Shown here: one piece after another, positions 1-6,329 of the stretch | How positions within the stretch are numbered: the stretch's first letter is position 1 | Layout of the letters: each line of letters begins with the position of its first letter | Source: JBLHGN01 sp047616325 | GTDB taxonomy: Bacteria; Pseudomonadota; Gammaproteobacteria; Pseudomonadales; Cellvibrionaceae | Assembly (NCBI GenBank): GCA_047616325.1 | Contig: JBLHGN010000101.1 | Coordinates: 1 to 11,756, forward strand | Length of the DNA stretch: 11,756 bases | Reading direction: 5' to 3' | Notes under the pieces: generated by a model | Databases searched by the model: none | What the model was told of the DNA's origin: nothing | Seen by the model: the letters and a program-made list of their open reading frames with translations, nothing else | Made by a program: the position numbers and the translations under genes

Positions 1-1328
1 GCAGCACGCTTATTAATTTCCGACAAGCAATCATCCACCTGCGTGCCCGCCGGTCGTATTTCTATGCCGGGGTCTACAAGCCCCGTTGGGCGAACGACCT
101 GCTCGACAACCTGCCCCTGGTTTTCGGCTTCGTATTTACCCGGAGTCGCGGAAACAAAGATCATTTGTGGTGCCCGCCTCTCCCACTCATCAAAACGCAT
201 GGGGCGATTATCAAGGGCCGAGGGTAGACGAAAGCCATATTCCACCAAAGTTTCTTTGCGCGAACGATCGCCTTTATACATGGCACCTATCTGCGGAACA
301 GTAACGTGGGATTCGTCGATAACTAATAGTGCATGGGCGGGAAGGTAGTCAAACAGCGTGGGCGGCGCGTCACCAGGATTGCGCCCAGATAAGTAACGCG
401 AGTAGTTTTCTATGCCGGTGCAATAGCCTAGCTCTCTCATCATTTCCAAGTCATATTTGGTACGCTGTTCCAAGCGCTGAGCCTCTACAAGCTTGTCCAT
501 CGAGCGCAACTGTTCTAGCCTTTGCTGTAACTCATCCTTAATAAAGTCTATCGAATTTAAGATAGTATCCCGCGGTGTGACGTAGTGAGTTTTAGGGTAA
601 ATTGTAAAACGCGGAACACGGCTTAATACCTCACCGGTTAATGGATCGAAGATAGAAATAGTGTCCACTTCTTCGTCAAATAACTCGATTCGAACAGCCT
701 CCGAATCTGAATCGGCCGGATAGACGTCAATCACGTCCCCTCGTACCCGGTAGGTTCCTCGCCTAAAATCTATGTCGTTGCGCTCGTACTGTAACTCCGC
801 CAAACGATGTAGCACCTGACGTTGCTCAAGGGGCTCACCTCTAACCACGTGTAGCATCATTTTCAAATAGGCATTGGGGTCACCCAAACCATATATAGCT
901 GAAACCGTCGCCACCACCATGGCATCTTTGCGCTCCAACAATGCTTTGGTCGCCGACAATCTCATTTGTTCTATATGCTCATTTACCGAGGCATCTTTAT
1001 CAATAAACGTGTCCGACGATGGCACGTAAGCTTCGGGCTGGTAATAGTCATAATAGGAAACAAAATATTCCACCGAATTTTCAGGAAAAAAATCTTTTAA
1101 CTCACCATATAGCTGAGCCGCCAATGTTTTATTGTGGGCCATAATGAGCGTGGGACGTTGCACACGCTCTATAACATTGGCAATGGTAAATGTTTTCCCC
1201 GAGCCGGTAACGCCGAGCAAAGTTTGATGCGCAAGACCAGCGTTTATCCCGGAAACCAAAGCCTCAATAGCACTTGGTTGATCGCCCGCTGGCTTATATT
1301 TACTGTGTAGCTTAAATTTTTTTGACAT
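1..1328 (-). CDS. uvrB: UvrABC system protein B (excinuclease subunit), C-terminus cut by window edge
   Basis: UvrB is the DNA-damage verification helicase of nucleotide excision repair. It receives lesions from UvrA and recruits UvrC for incision in the cytoplasm. Translation from the ATG at 1326-1328 gives 442 residues before the edge; E. coli UvrB has 673, so about two thirds is present. Visible are the Walker A motif GVTGSGKT (39-46), the beta-hairpin YYDYYQP (92-98) that is inserted between DNA strands, and a DESH Walker B box near residue 340. The C-terminal helicase motifs and the UvrC-binding domain lie outside the window. The start is supported by the family N-terminus (MSKKFKL) and a weak GAAG ribosome site. 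The gene begins 13 bp after the rlmKL stop, which suggests one transcript. I see no LexA-type CTG-N10-CAG box in the ~120 bp upstream, unlike SOS-controlled E. coli uvrB. The identification is very secure. Confidence 0.97.
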   Translation of the reverse strand, partial: MSKKFKLHSKYKPAGDQPSAIEALVSGINAGLAHQTLLGVTGSGKTFTIANVIERVQRPTLIMAHNKTLAAQLYGELKDFFPENSVEYFVSYYDYYQPEAYVPSSDTFIDKDASVNEHIEQMRLSATKALLERKDAMVVATVSAIYGLGDPNAYLKMMLHVVRGEPLEQRQVLHRLAELQYERNDIDFRRGTYRVRGDVIDVYPADSDSEAVRIELFDEEVDTISIFDPLTGEVLSRVPRFTIYPKTHYVTPRDTILNSIDFIKDELQQRLEQLRSMDKLVEAQRLEQRTKYDLEMMRELGYCTGIENYSRYLSGRNPGDAPPTLFDYLPAHALLVIDESHVTVPQIGAMYKGDRSRKETLVEYGFRLPSALDNRPMRFDEWERRAPQMIFVSATPGKYEAENQGQVVEQVVRPTGLVDPGIEIRPAGTQVDDCLSEINKRA

Positions 1329-1341
1329 AACACTTCGAGTT

Positions 1342-3669
1342 TTAAATGTTTAAGAGCGATGGCGAACACGGACCGACGGTATCGACCTTAACGGCCCTAA
1401 ATTCCCAGCATCGGTGAATTTTTGGGTTTTGCTTAAAGTCGGGGTCTAGGGTCTGCTCGGTAATATTTAACTGCGCATAGCGCGACAACGCAACGCTATC
1501 GAGTTTAAAGCTTCTGAGATTGTTCGAAAAATACACCACGCCACCGGGGTTCAACAATTCCATGCACCGTGTGATTAGCGACACATGATCGCGCTGAACA
1601 TCCAATACGTCATCCATTTTTTTCGAATTAGAAAACGATGGTGGATCGAGCATAATAATATCAAAACCTTCACGGCATTCTCGCAACCACTCAACGCAGT
1701 CGGCTCTCACCAAAGCGTGTCGATTAAGGTCTATGTTATTTAAAGCTAAATTTTTTCCTGCCCAATCAATGTAAGTGTTGGACATGTCCACGCTGGTAGA
1801 CGCCAAGGCGCCCCCCAATACTGCATGCACAGTGGCCGTGGCCGTATAGCAAAATAAATTTAAAAACCGTTTTCCTGCAATCTCTTGCGCGATGCGCAGC
1901 CGCAATGGCCGATGATCCAGAAAAAGCCCTGCATCCAAATAATCCCACAAATTAATAATTAGCTTTGCGTTACCTTCACAGACAGAAAAATATTTTTTTT
2001 GCGATAATTCCTGTTGTTTTTCGTATTGATTCTTACCGCGATTTCGCCGCCGCGTTTTGGTAACAATATGCGCTTCATCTGTATCAAATACCGTGACTAC
2101 AGCACGAAGAATATCGTTAAAACGCTGTATCGCCTTGCCCTCACTTACGGTTTTGGGTGCCTGATATTCCTGTACATGAAAATAATCACTGTACACATCA
2201 ATGGCGGCCGAATACTCCGGAATGTCAGCGTCATATACACGGTAGCACTCAATGTGTTCTTGCTTAATCCAGTGACTTAATCGTTTTCGATTTTTGTTTA
2301 TACGATTGACCACCATTATCGCGCCTTCAGACAACACGGAAGAAGGCGCAGCGTCTACGGGCTCATCAACAGCGCTTTGAGATGAAACGCTATCAGCACT
2401 ATCCCCACTAGGTGCGCCAACGCGCAAAGGCTTATCTTCCCGCAAAATCGACTCAGAACCTAAAAGATCAAACAAAAACAACTCGGCTGATATAGGGCCG
2501 TTGTAAAGGCGGTATTTCTTCTTGGGGCGCAAGCGCATCTCGCGAGAGAGCTCTGCATTGCTGGTAAATACTGCAAGCGTCCAGCCTTCAAGCTCGGCCT
2601 TGGCAACGCGACCGAGCTCGCGATAATCCTCTCGCAGGGCCTCCACCTCTCCTAGTCGCTCACCATAGGGAGGGTTACATATCAGCAGGCCAGTATCGAT
2701 GTGCACATGAGTCGGCTTTTTGAACGTCGAAATGCTTTTTTTACTTAGGCGAATCACTTCCGACAAACCGGCCGCCTCAATGTTTTCCGCCGCTCGATCG
2801 AGCACTTTAGGGTTTTGGTCATAACCACGAAATTCAGGTAAGGCTAGCTGCAAACCCGCTAGCTTTCGCTGCCGCGCACTTGCCAATACTTGTTGCCAGA
2901 GGTCAGCATTATGAAAACTTAACTTCTCAAAGCCAAAATGTGCACGCGTTAAACCCGGTGCACTGTCGGTGGCCATTAACGCCGCCTCGATAAGTAAGGT
3001 ACCCGACCCGCACATAGGATCGATCAGCGCAATTTGTTGGTGGGCTTCACGAGATTGTGCCAGCATCTGCAACCATCCCGAGCGCAGCAATAAGGCTGCC
3101 GCCAAATTTTCTTTCAAGGGCGCACCACCCTGCCCTCGCCTGTAACCACGCCTGTGCAGACTATCACCGGAAATATCGATTGATATATGAGCAACACCTT
3201 TGGCGAGCCTGGCGTTGATACGAATGTCGGGATTCACCTTTTCGACCGATGGCCGCTGCCCCATCTGCACCCGCATTCTATCGACAATGGCGTCTTTTAT
3301 GGTCTGTGCGCCAAACTGGGTATTTCTGATGTCGTCATTAGTACCGTTAAAGTCGATGATCAAGCTACCGTCTGCCGGGAAGTAGCCCTCCCAAGCAAGA
3401 GCGTGTGCGAGTGAATACAAATCTTCGGCAGTTGTAACTGAGCCCTGAGCCAGAGGCATAAGCACGCGATTTGCCAACCTGCTCCACAGGCACACGGAAT
3501 AGAGCTGTTCGAGGCTAGCCCTGAAATATACTCCTGCGACCGTCTCGCGCGGAGGACTTAAACCCAAACAACACAATTCTTTACTCAGAAGAGCCTCAAA
3601 GCCGATGGGACAGGTGGCGAAATACTCAGAAGGTAGTTGCACTGCCGGGTGGTTATTCGATGTAGTCAT
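1342..3669 (-). CDS. rlmKL: Bifunctional 23S rRNA methyltransferase RlmKL (m2G2445 / m7G2069)
   Basis: This fused enzyme modifies 23S rRNA during 50S assembly: the N-terminal half (RlmL) makes m2G2445 and the C-terminal half (RlmK) makes m7G2069, both from S-adenosylmethionine. From the ATG at 3669 it has 775 residues. In order they are a THUMP region (about 41-155), the RlmL SAM motif DPMCGSGT (217-224), its catalytic NPPYGERLG (332-340), a Ser/Asp/Ala-rich linker (about 410-449), the RlmK SAM motif in NLFCYTATATVHA (604-616), and DPPSFSNSKKM (675-685). E. coli RlmKL has 702 residues, so the linker accounts for part of the extra length. The frame stays open to a TTG at 3747. I prefer the ATG because the conserved start (YFATCPIGFEALL) follows it closely, although its ribosome site is poor. 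A terminator-like hairpin lies upstream at 3759-3780, and uvrB follows after 13 bp. Confidence 0.95.
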   Translation of the reverse strand: MTTSNNHPAVQLPSEYFATCPIGFEALLSKELCCLGLSPPRETVAGVYFRASLEQLYSVCLWSRLANRVLMPLAQGSVTTAEDLYSLAHALAWEGYFPADGSLIIDFNGTNDDIRNTQFGAQTIKDAIVDRMRVQMGQRPSVEKVNPDIRINARLAKGVAHISIDISGDSLHRRGYRRGQGGAPLKENLAAALLLRSGWLQMLAQSREAHQQIALIDPMCGSGTLLIEAALMATDSAPGLTRAHFGFEKLSFHNADLWQQVLASARQRKLAGLQLALPEFRGYDQNPKVLDRAAENIEAAGLSEVIRLSKKSISTFKKPTHVHIDTGLLICNPPYGERLGEVEALREDYRELGRVAKAELEGWTLAVFTSNAELSREMRLRPKKKYRLYNGPISAELFLFDLLGSESILREDKPLRVGAPSGDSADSVSSQSAVDEPVDAAPSSVLSEGAIMVVNRINKNRKRLSHWIKQEHIECYRVYDADIPEYSAAIDVYSDYFHVQEYQAPKTVSEGKAIQRFNDILRAVVTVFDTDEAHIVTKTRRRNRGKNQYEKQQELSQKKYFSVCEGNAKLIINLWDYLDAGLFLDHRPLRLRIAQEIAGKRFLNLFCYTATATVHAVLGGALASTSVDMSNTYIDWAGKNLALNNIDLNRHALVRADCVEWLRECREGFDIIMLDPPSFSNSKKMDDVLDVQRDHVSLITRCMELLNPGGVVYFSNNLRSFKLDSVALSRYAQLNITEQTLDPDFKQNPKIHRCWEFRAVKVDTVGPCSPSLLNI

Positions 3670-3758
3670 AATGAAAGTACTTACTATGAGAATAAAGTCG
3701 TTCACATTTTCTGCGACGTTTGGGACACTGGTAGCCCGCCACCACAACGATGCGGCAC

Positions 3759-3780
3759 AAAAAAGAGTCTATCTGACTCT
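3759..3780 (-). terminator. Intrinsic-terminator-like hairpin in front of rlmKL
   Basis: Read on the minus strand, AGAGTC, a five-base loop AGATA and GACTCT form a perfect 6-bp stem, followed at once by six T residues. This is the form of a short rho-independent terminator. It sits about 90 bp upstream of the rlmKL ATG and points towards that gene. No minus-strand gene lies between it and pyrD, whose own terminators are near 4800, so it would have little to terminate except the rlmKL leader or stray antisense transcription through rmf. Leader attenuation of rlmKL is an inference; the stem has modest GC content. Confidence 0.45.
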
Positions 3781-3875
3781 CACATAACGGACACCCTGAA
3801 CTATGCACTAGTGAACAATGCATGAGGATAATACATCAGATAATTGTGATGTTGTTTTCTTTCTGCATTGGGGTG

Positions 3876-3897
3876 TTCGATCGATCAAACGATCGAA
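3876..3897. repeat. Perfect 8-bp inverted repeat upstream of rmf
   Basis: TTCGATCG at 3876-3883 and CGATCGAA at 3890-3897 are exact reverse complements separated by ATCAAA. The centre lies about 60 bp before the rmf start codon. It could be a dimeric regulator operator or a hairpin in the 5' leader; there is no T-run, so it is not a terminator. A weak -10-like TATCTT lies downstream at 3920-3925 without a clear -35 box. That would suit a stationary-phase promoter, but I cannot establish it. Confidence 0.4.
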
Positions 3898-3946
3898 GTC
3901 ATATCCTTTCACATTTACCTATCTTTTAATTCGAGGTAGCTAGCCT

Positions 3947-4151
3947 ATGAAAAGCCAAAAAAGAAGTCATGTGAACGCGCATTAACTCGCGGGCATCAAG
4001 CCGGTATGACCGGAAAATCTCGTACACTATGCCCACGCGAGTCTGGCGAAGCAAGATACATTTGGTTTTCTGGATGCGCGAGGGTAGAGAGGATCATTGG
4101 AACGGCTTTAATACATTCACCCAAGTCCAAAGACTTCACAACATCCAATAA
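3947..4151 (+). pseudogene. rmf: Ribosome modulation factor, broken by two single-base losses
   Basis: Rmf is a small basic protein made in stationary phase that pairs 70S ribosomes into inactive 100S dimers. The gene starts at ATG 3947 (MKSQKRSH) after GAGG at 3933-3936, but this frame meets TAA at 3983. The family's central signature continues in the -1 frame from about 3973: ERALTRGHQAG, then GKSRTLCP, up to WFSG at 4074. It then shifts -1 again into REGREDHWNGFN and ends at TAA 4149-4151. Restoring one base near 3972 and one G after 4076 (TG to TGG) gives 68 residues aligning end to end with known Rmf (55 in E. coli, about 70 in Pseudomonas). Large neighbouring genes are intact, which argues against poor sequence overall. 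Both shifts are -1 and no strong slippery heptamer is visible, so programmed frameshifting is unlikely. Recent decay or two local sequence errors remain open. The rlmKL/rmf/pyrD neighbourhood supports the identity. Confidence 0.85.
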
Positions 4152-4545
4152 TTTCGACGACAAAGCTGAAGAAAGAACTAATAATGGCAGCCACAGCAAA
4201 CACGCTAGTGGCTTTTCAAAAAACAAAAATGGAAAACAGCCAAAAACAAAGATTGAAACACAAATAGAAAAACGGCGCCAACCCTCAACATTAAAGCCCA
4301 AAACACTCTAGGTTCGTGCGGCAACAAAAAACAGGTTAGAGTTTTTTACATACTTTCAGAAAAACTTTAGAACTATATACTCTAACAAAACAAAACAAAA
4401 CTCAAATAATGCGCTATACTTTAGTCTGTAAGAAGATTATTACCGCCAAGTACAAATTTTATTTAATAAAACACCTTCAAGAGGAGAACAATTAGAATAG
4501 TTTGTTTGATTTTTTAGTCTTTATTGAAGGCTTTACTGCTTAACC

Positions 4546-4577
4546 AGTTATGTTTTAAACACATTTAAAACATAACT
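4546..4577. repeat. Perfect 14-bp-stem hairpin, 4-base loop
   Basis: AGTTATGTTTTAAA (4546-4559) and TTTAAAACATAACT (4564-4577) are exact reverse complements around the loop CACA. The stem is almost entirely A/T and lacks an adjoining T-run on either strand, so it is not an ordinary intrinsic terminator. It stands alone in the gene-poor region between the rmf remnant and pyrD. It could be an operator, a cruciform site or part of an unrecognised transcript. Nothing in the sequence decides between these. Confidence 0.5.
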
Positions 4578-4745
4578 TCATGAAACACAAATTCAAACAA
4601 CACCTAACATGGGAGGCAAAACGTTTTAATAAGTAAGTTAACCATATGACACTCTAAGCTTTTAATTATTTTTTATACCATTCTGCAACCAACCGAAAGT
4701 AGAAGGAGAAAAAAACTAAAGTTGTCCGATGGACAACGCTCTACC

Positions 4746-4761
4746 AAAACCCCTCTGGGGT
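4746..4761 (-). terminator. Second terminator-like hairpin downstream of pyrD
   Basis: On the minus strand, ACCCC, loop AGA and GGGGT form a 5-bp GC-rich stem followed by a short T-run (TTTT including the last stem base). It lies about 40 bp beyond the pyrD stop and could back up the first terminator. The stem and T-run are both short. Confidence 0.35.
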
Positions 4762-4788
4762 ACCAACAGGCTCACATTCAAGGAGCCG

Positions 4789-4836
4789 AAAAAGAGGCGT
4801 TAAAGCGCTGGGGAAATCGACTCAGCCGCCTCTTTT
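4789..4836 (-). terminator. pyrD intrinsic terminator overlapping the end of the gene
   Basis: On the minus strand AAAAGAGGCG (4836-4827) pairs perfectly with CGCCTCTTTT (4799-4790), and the T-run extends one base further to five. The 27-base interval can form an inner stem, GCTG with CAGC. The upstream arm and loop lie inside the last codons of pyrD and the stop codon is in the loop, so the terminator is encoded partly within the gene. A GC-rich stem followed by T5 fits a rho-independent terminator. Confidence 0.65.
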
Positions 4837-5819
4837 ATTAAACCAGGCCCCTGGTAAATAAACCCCGTATATATTTGCACAAGGCTCGCTCCAGCGTCTA
4901 TTTTTTCCTTTGCGCACGCTCCACTCATTATGCCGCCCACGCCAATAATAGGAATTTCATCCTTCAACTGCAACGACAAAAGTTTAATGGTTTGCGTAGA
5001 CATCGCAGTTAACGGCCGTCCACTTAAACCTCCGGCCTGATCCTTATATCTTGAACCAGATACACCGTCCCTCGCCAGAGTAGTATTTGTGGCAATAACA
5101 CCATCAATATTGTGAGCCAGCAAGGCCTTGGCAATTTCATACAATTCATCTTCACTCATATCCGGCGCAATTTTAACCGCTATAGGTACGTATTTTTGGT
5201 GTTTGTCACTTAGCTCTTTCTGCTTTAGCTTAATACCCTTAAGCAAAGCTTCAAAGGCATCGCCAAACTGAAGATTTCGAAGGCCTGGCGTATTGGGCGA
5301 GGAAATATTTACAGTAATATAATCGGCGTATTGGTAAACCGCCTCCATACACAACTGATAGTCGCGAAGCGCATCGACCTCTGCAGTGAGTTTATTTTTA
5401 CCAACATTTATGCCCAAAATCCCCGAATAGCGACGCTTTTTCACTCTGCCCACCAAATGCGCAACGCCTTTATTGTTAAACCCCATACGATTGATAATTG
5501 CCTCCTCTTCCTTTAAGCGAAACAATCGTGGTTGTGGGTTGCCCGGCTGTGGTCTCGGCGTAACGGTACCGACCTCAATAAAACCAAAGCCCAACTGACC
5601 TAGACCGTTTAAGTAATCAGCATTTTTGTCTAAGCCAGCTGCAAGCCCTACAGGGTTTGGGAAATGCAAGCCCATAACGTCGACACCTGGCCCCTCAATT
5701 TTGGCGCAAAAAGGTTTGAGTAGGTGCAGGCGCTCTGCCGCCCCCATCATCTCCATAGAAAGATCGTGGGCTACTTCAGGGTCTAGACAAAACAGAAGGT
5801 TTTTTGCGATGAAATACAT
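4800..5819 (-). CDS. pyrD: Dihydroorotate dehydrogenase (quinone), class 2
   Basis: PyrD oxidises dihydroorotate to orotate, the fourth step of pyrimidine synthesis. It passes electrons through FMN to membrane quinones at the inner face of the cytoplasmic membrane. The 339 residues match the class 2 length (336 in E. coli). Visible are the N-terminal helical segment (1-40) that holds the quinone tunnel, GLAAGLDKNA (58-67), the loop NISSPNTPGL (171-180) with the catalytic serine S174 (Ser175 in E. coli), AVKIAPD with K216, ATNTT (243-247), and phosphate-binding GVGGI (293-297) and YTGF (317-320). The ATG at 5819 is preceded by AAGAG at suitable spacing. The DUF2835 gene ends 121 bp upstream on the same strand, so the two may share a transcript, though a separate pyrD promoter in that gap is possible. 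The end of the gene overlaps its terminator. The identification is secure. Confidence 0.97.
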   Translation of the reverse strand: MYFIAKNLLFCLDPEVAHDLSMEMMGAAERLHLLKPFCAKIEGPGVDVMGLHFPNPVGLAAGLDKNADYLNGLGQLGFGFIEVGTVTPRPQPGNPQPRLFRLKEEEAIINRMGFNNKGVAHLVGRVKKRRYSGILGINVGKNKLTAEVDALRDYQLCMEAVYQYADYITVNISSPNTPGLRNLQFGDAFEALLKGIKLKQKELSDKHQKYVPIAVKIAPDMSEDELYEIAKALLAHNIDGVIATNTTLARDGVSGSRYKDQAGGLSGRPLTAMSTQTIKLLSLQLKDEIPIIGVGGIMSGACAKEKIDAGASLVQIYTGFIYQGPGLIKEAAESISPAL

Positions 5820-5940
5820 GAGATCGGCTCTTTACGGTGGATTTCTACAGACGCGAAGAATACCGTCTAATAATGCAAGAGTCGAATATACTTGGCCGCT
5901 TTTCAACAAAAGTCTAGCGTACAGGCCACCAGCAAGTAGA

Positions 5941-6162
5941 CTAAATTTTGTCAATATATTGAAATTTCATCTCAAAATCAAAGGTAAGCTGAAAACTACC
6001 AACAATGCCCTCTCGGGTTACAAATGGTCGAAGAATCTGAGCGGGGAAGCGAATTCTTCGGCCATCTCGAGCAATGGCATTTACGTCACGGGCTAAACCT
6101 TCGTACAATTTGACGAATTCTTGCGACGAAATACGCAAATCTATAATAATACTTTGATACAT
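5941..6162 (-). CDS. DUF2835 family protein
   Basis: This is a 73-residue soluble protein with no signal peptide or membrane segment. The sequence has the pattern I recall for DUF2835 (PF11197): an opening strand (IIIDLRISSQEF), then LYEGLARDVNAIARDGRRI, RFPAQILRPFVTREGI, and a final strand with GSFQLTFDFEMKFQYIDK. The family is small, found in Pseudomonas and relatives, and has no established function. The run of strands and the basic/aromatic centre could suit a small nucleic-acid-binding fold, but that is only a guess. The start is ATG 6160-6162, with no clear ribosome site. It lies between gdhB and pyrD on the same strand. I recall a homologue next to gdhB in Pseudomonas, which supports it as a real gene and not a chance frame. 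Confidence 0.85.
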   Translation of the reverse strand: MYQSIIIDLRISSQEFVKLYEGLARDVNAIARDGRRIRFPAQILRPFVTREGIVGSFQLTFDFEMKFQYIDKI

Positions 6163-6195
6163 AACATCTGCAGCTAATCCGCTAAAATAAATAAC

Positions 6196-6329
6196 TAGTG
6201 CCCGTCCATAAATGGCTCCTCGCGAGGGGAAATTAAAATGGACAGATTTGCATCACTAGATACGGGCGTTTACTTATTGCAAACAACACCATCTAGCGGT
6301 GTGAAGATGGCCGTTTAAGATGGGCACTA
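6196..6329. repeat. Inverted-repeat-rich gap between gdhB and the DUF2835 gene
   Basis: TAGTGCCC at 6196-6203 and GGGCACTA at 6322-6329 are exact reverse complements bounding most of this gap; the right arm abuts the gdhB stop. Inside are the 10-bp palindrome CCTCGCGAGG (6218-6227), GTCCAT/ATGGAC (6204-6209/6238-6243), GCCCGT/ACGGGC (6200-6205/6262-6267) and ACACC/GGTGT at about 6287-6303. The arms allow a large branched fold. No element gives a clean stem plus T-run, so termination of gdhB here is unproven. A plus-strand 26-codon frame (ATG 6238 to TAA 6318) has AGGGG eight bases upstream, but I recognise nothing in its product. Confidence 0.45.

Larger units (their letters stand above)
4152..4799. 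other. A/T-rich stretch without a convincing gene, rich in inverted repeats
   Basis: This is about 650 bp between the rmf remnant and the pyrD stop. The first 160 bp is strikingly A-rich on the plus strand. It carries only the low-complexity Lys/Asn-rich tail of a frame running out of rmf and a 27-codon ATG frame from 4184, neither recognisable. Further right are an inverted repeat at 4335-4342/4379-4386, a strong hairpin at 4546-4577, the inverted repeat GTTGTCC-GAT-GGACAAC at 4721-4737, and the pyrD terminators. Two overlapping short plus-strand frames start within the last repeat (TTG 4722, 39 codons; ATG 4729, 24 codons). AAGGAG at 4703-4708 lies too far upstream (13 and 20 bases) to be persuasive for either. 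Confidence 0.6.

Noticed and set aside
43..541. Several plus-strand frames of 70-101 codons
   Set aside because: They are antisense to uvrB, whose motifs run unbroken through this region.
3670..3747. N-terminal extension of RlmKL from TTG 3747
   Set aside because: The 26 extra residues are unlike the family start. ATG 3669 gives the normal N-terminus.
3956..3970. Programmed -1 frameshifting at the A-run near the start of rmf
   Set aside because: A single-tRNA slip on AAA is conceivable, but a proper X-XXY-YYZ heptamer is not in frame, and the second shift at 4076 has no slippery run at all.
3996..4301. Minus-strand 101-codon frame with two hydrophobic stretches resembling membrane helices
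   Set aside because: It lies antisense to the rmf remnant and the A-rich DNA behind it, and starts with TTG without a clear ribosome site. A-rich sense DNA reads as Phe/Leu-rich on the other strand.
4006..4311. Plus-strand 101-codon frame starting MTGKSRTLCP
   Set aside because: It is the middle reading frame of rmf running past the second frameshift into Lys/Asn-rich low-complexity sequence; the ATG is an internal rmf codon.
5626..6096. Plus-strand 156-codon frame
   Set aside because: It is antisense across pyrD and DUF2835, both recognised on the minus strand, and its product resembles nothing I know.
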